From assembly GCA_026708165.1 (NCBI GenBank), contig JAPOVO010000386.1, positions 1 to 5,212 on the forward strand: a stretch of 5,212 nucleotides of DNA, written 5' to 3'. Below the pieces are notes generated by a model. It ran no database searches. It saw only the letters and a program-made list of their open reading frames with translations, and was not told the DNA's origin. Shown one piece after another: positions 5,120 to 5,212 of the stretch. The DNA comes from Chloroflexota bacterium (lineage in GTDB: Bacteria; Chloroflexota; UBA11872; VXNJ01). The position numbers and the translations under genes were made by a program. Within the stretch, counting starts at the first letter, position 1. The number at the start of each line of letters is the position of its first letter.

Positions 5120-5212
5120 ATGGTGAAGATAAGACTCCGGCGCATGGGTTCGCGCCACCGACCCTTCTACCGCGTCGTCGTGTCCGACAGCCGCAAGGTG
5201 CCGTCGTCGCGG
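5120..5212 (+). CDS. rpsP: 30S ribosomal protein S16, N-terminal part (partial)
   Basis: The frame from ATG 5120 runs open to the window edge and gives 31 residues beginning [18 protein letters not shown] and continuing with VVVSDSRK. This is the conserved start of S16, which usually runs about 80-90 residues; it binds 16S rRNA early in 30S assembly. GGAAGA at 5107-5112, seven bases before ATG, can serve as ribosome site. In many bacteria the gene leads rimM, trmD and rplS and follows ffh; here 77 bases separate it from the protease-like gene, with no clear terminator between, so readthrough from upstream is possible alongside its own promoter. Confidence 0.96.
   Translation, partial: MVKIRLRRMGSRHRPFYRVVVSDSRKVPSSR

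Overview
The window looks like a piece of a GC-rich bacterial chromosome. It is framed by two housekeeping genes that often sit together: the last 22 codons of what looks like ffh (SRP GTPase) at the left edge, and the first 31 codons of rpsP (ribosomal protein S16) at the right edge, both on the + strand. Between them lies about 5 kb that is not part of the usual ffh-rpsP-rimM-trmD-rplS neighbourhood. It holds three genes on the same strand, each encoding a protein with a Sec-type signal peptide. The phylum cannot be fixed from this sequence. The GC content, signal peptides and fibronectin-rich secreted protein would suit a didermal environmental group such as Acidobacteriota or Gemmatimonadota, but that is only an impression.

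Layout: (1) ffh 3' end, 1-66. (2) A secreted protein of unknown function, best started at GTG 145 and ending at 1080. (3) A 318-base non-coding gap, 1081-1398, with an inverted/direct repeat cluster around 1258-1313 and a possible -10 element at 1334-1339. (4) A second secreted unknown protein, 1399-2286, which is a divergent paralogue of the first. The two share an LNPDGxLxPEFA block, a cysteine after the N-terminal third, a GD-x-x-FC block followed by a P-x-x-GD block, and a similar ribosome-binding leader with a GTG start. (5) A 919-residue secreted multidomain metalloprotease-like protein, 2283-5042, whose GTG start overlaps the previous stop by four bases. (6) A 77-base gap with a possible promoter. 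(7) The rpsP 5' end.

The large protein is the centre of interest. Its parts in order are: signal peptide; metzincin-like catalytic domain with HEMGH and a Met-turn, but Asn where the third zinc ligand is expected; a linker with four copies of a ten-residue C-x7-G-C motif; two tandem PPC-like beta domains; a 22-residue pure Asp/Glu tract built on a 24-bp tandem duplication; two Fn3 domains; a putative-Ig (He_PIG-like) domain; and a third Fn3 domain. No C-terminal anchor is visible.

Working model (inference): a secreted protease-adhesin co-expressed with a small secreted partner through translational coupling, plus a second paralogue of that partner upstream. The partner could be a chaperone, inhibitor or surface co-factor. 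Nothing in the sequence decides between these.
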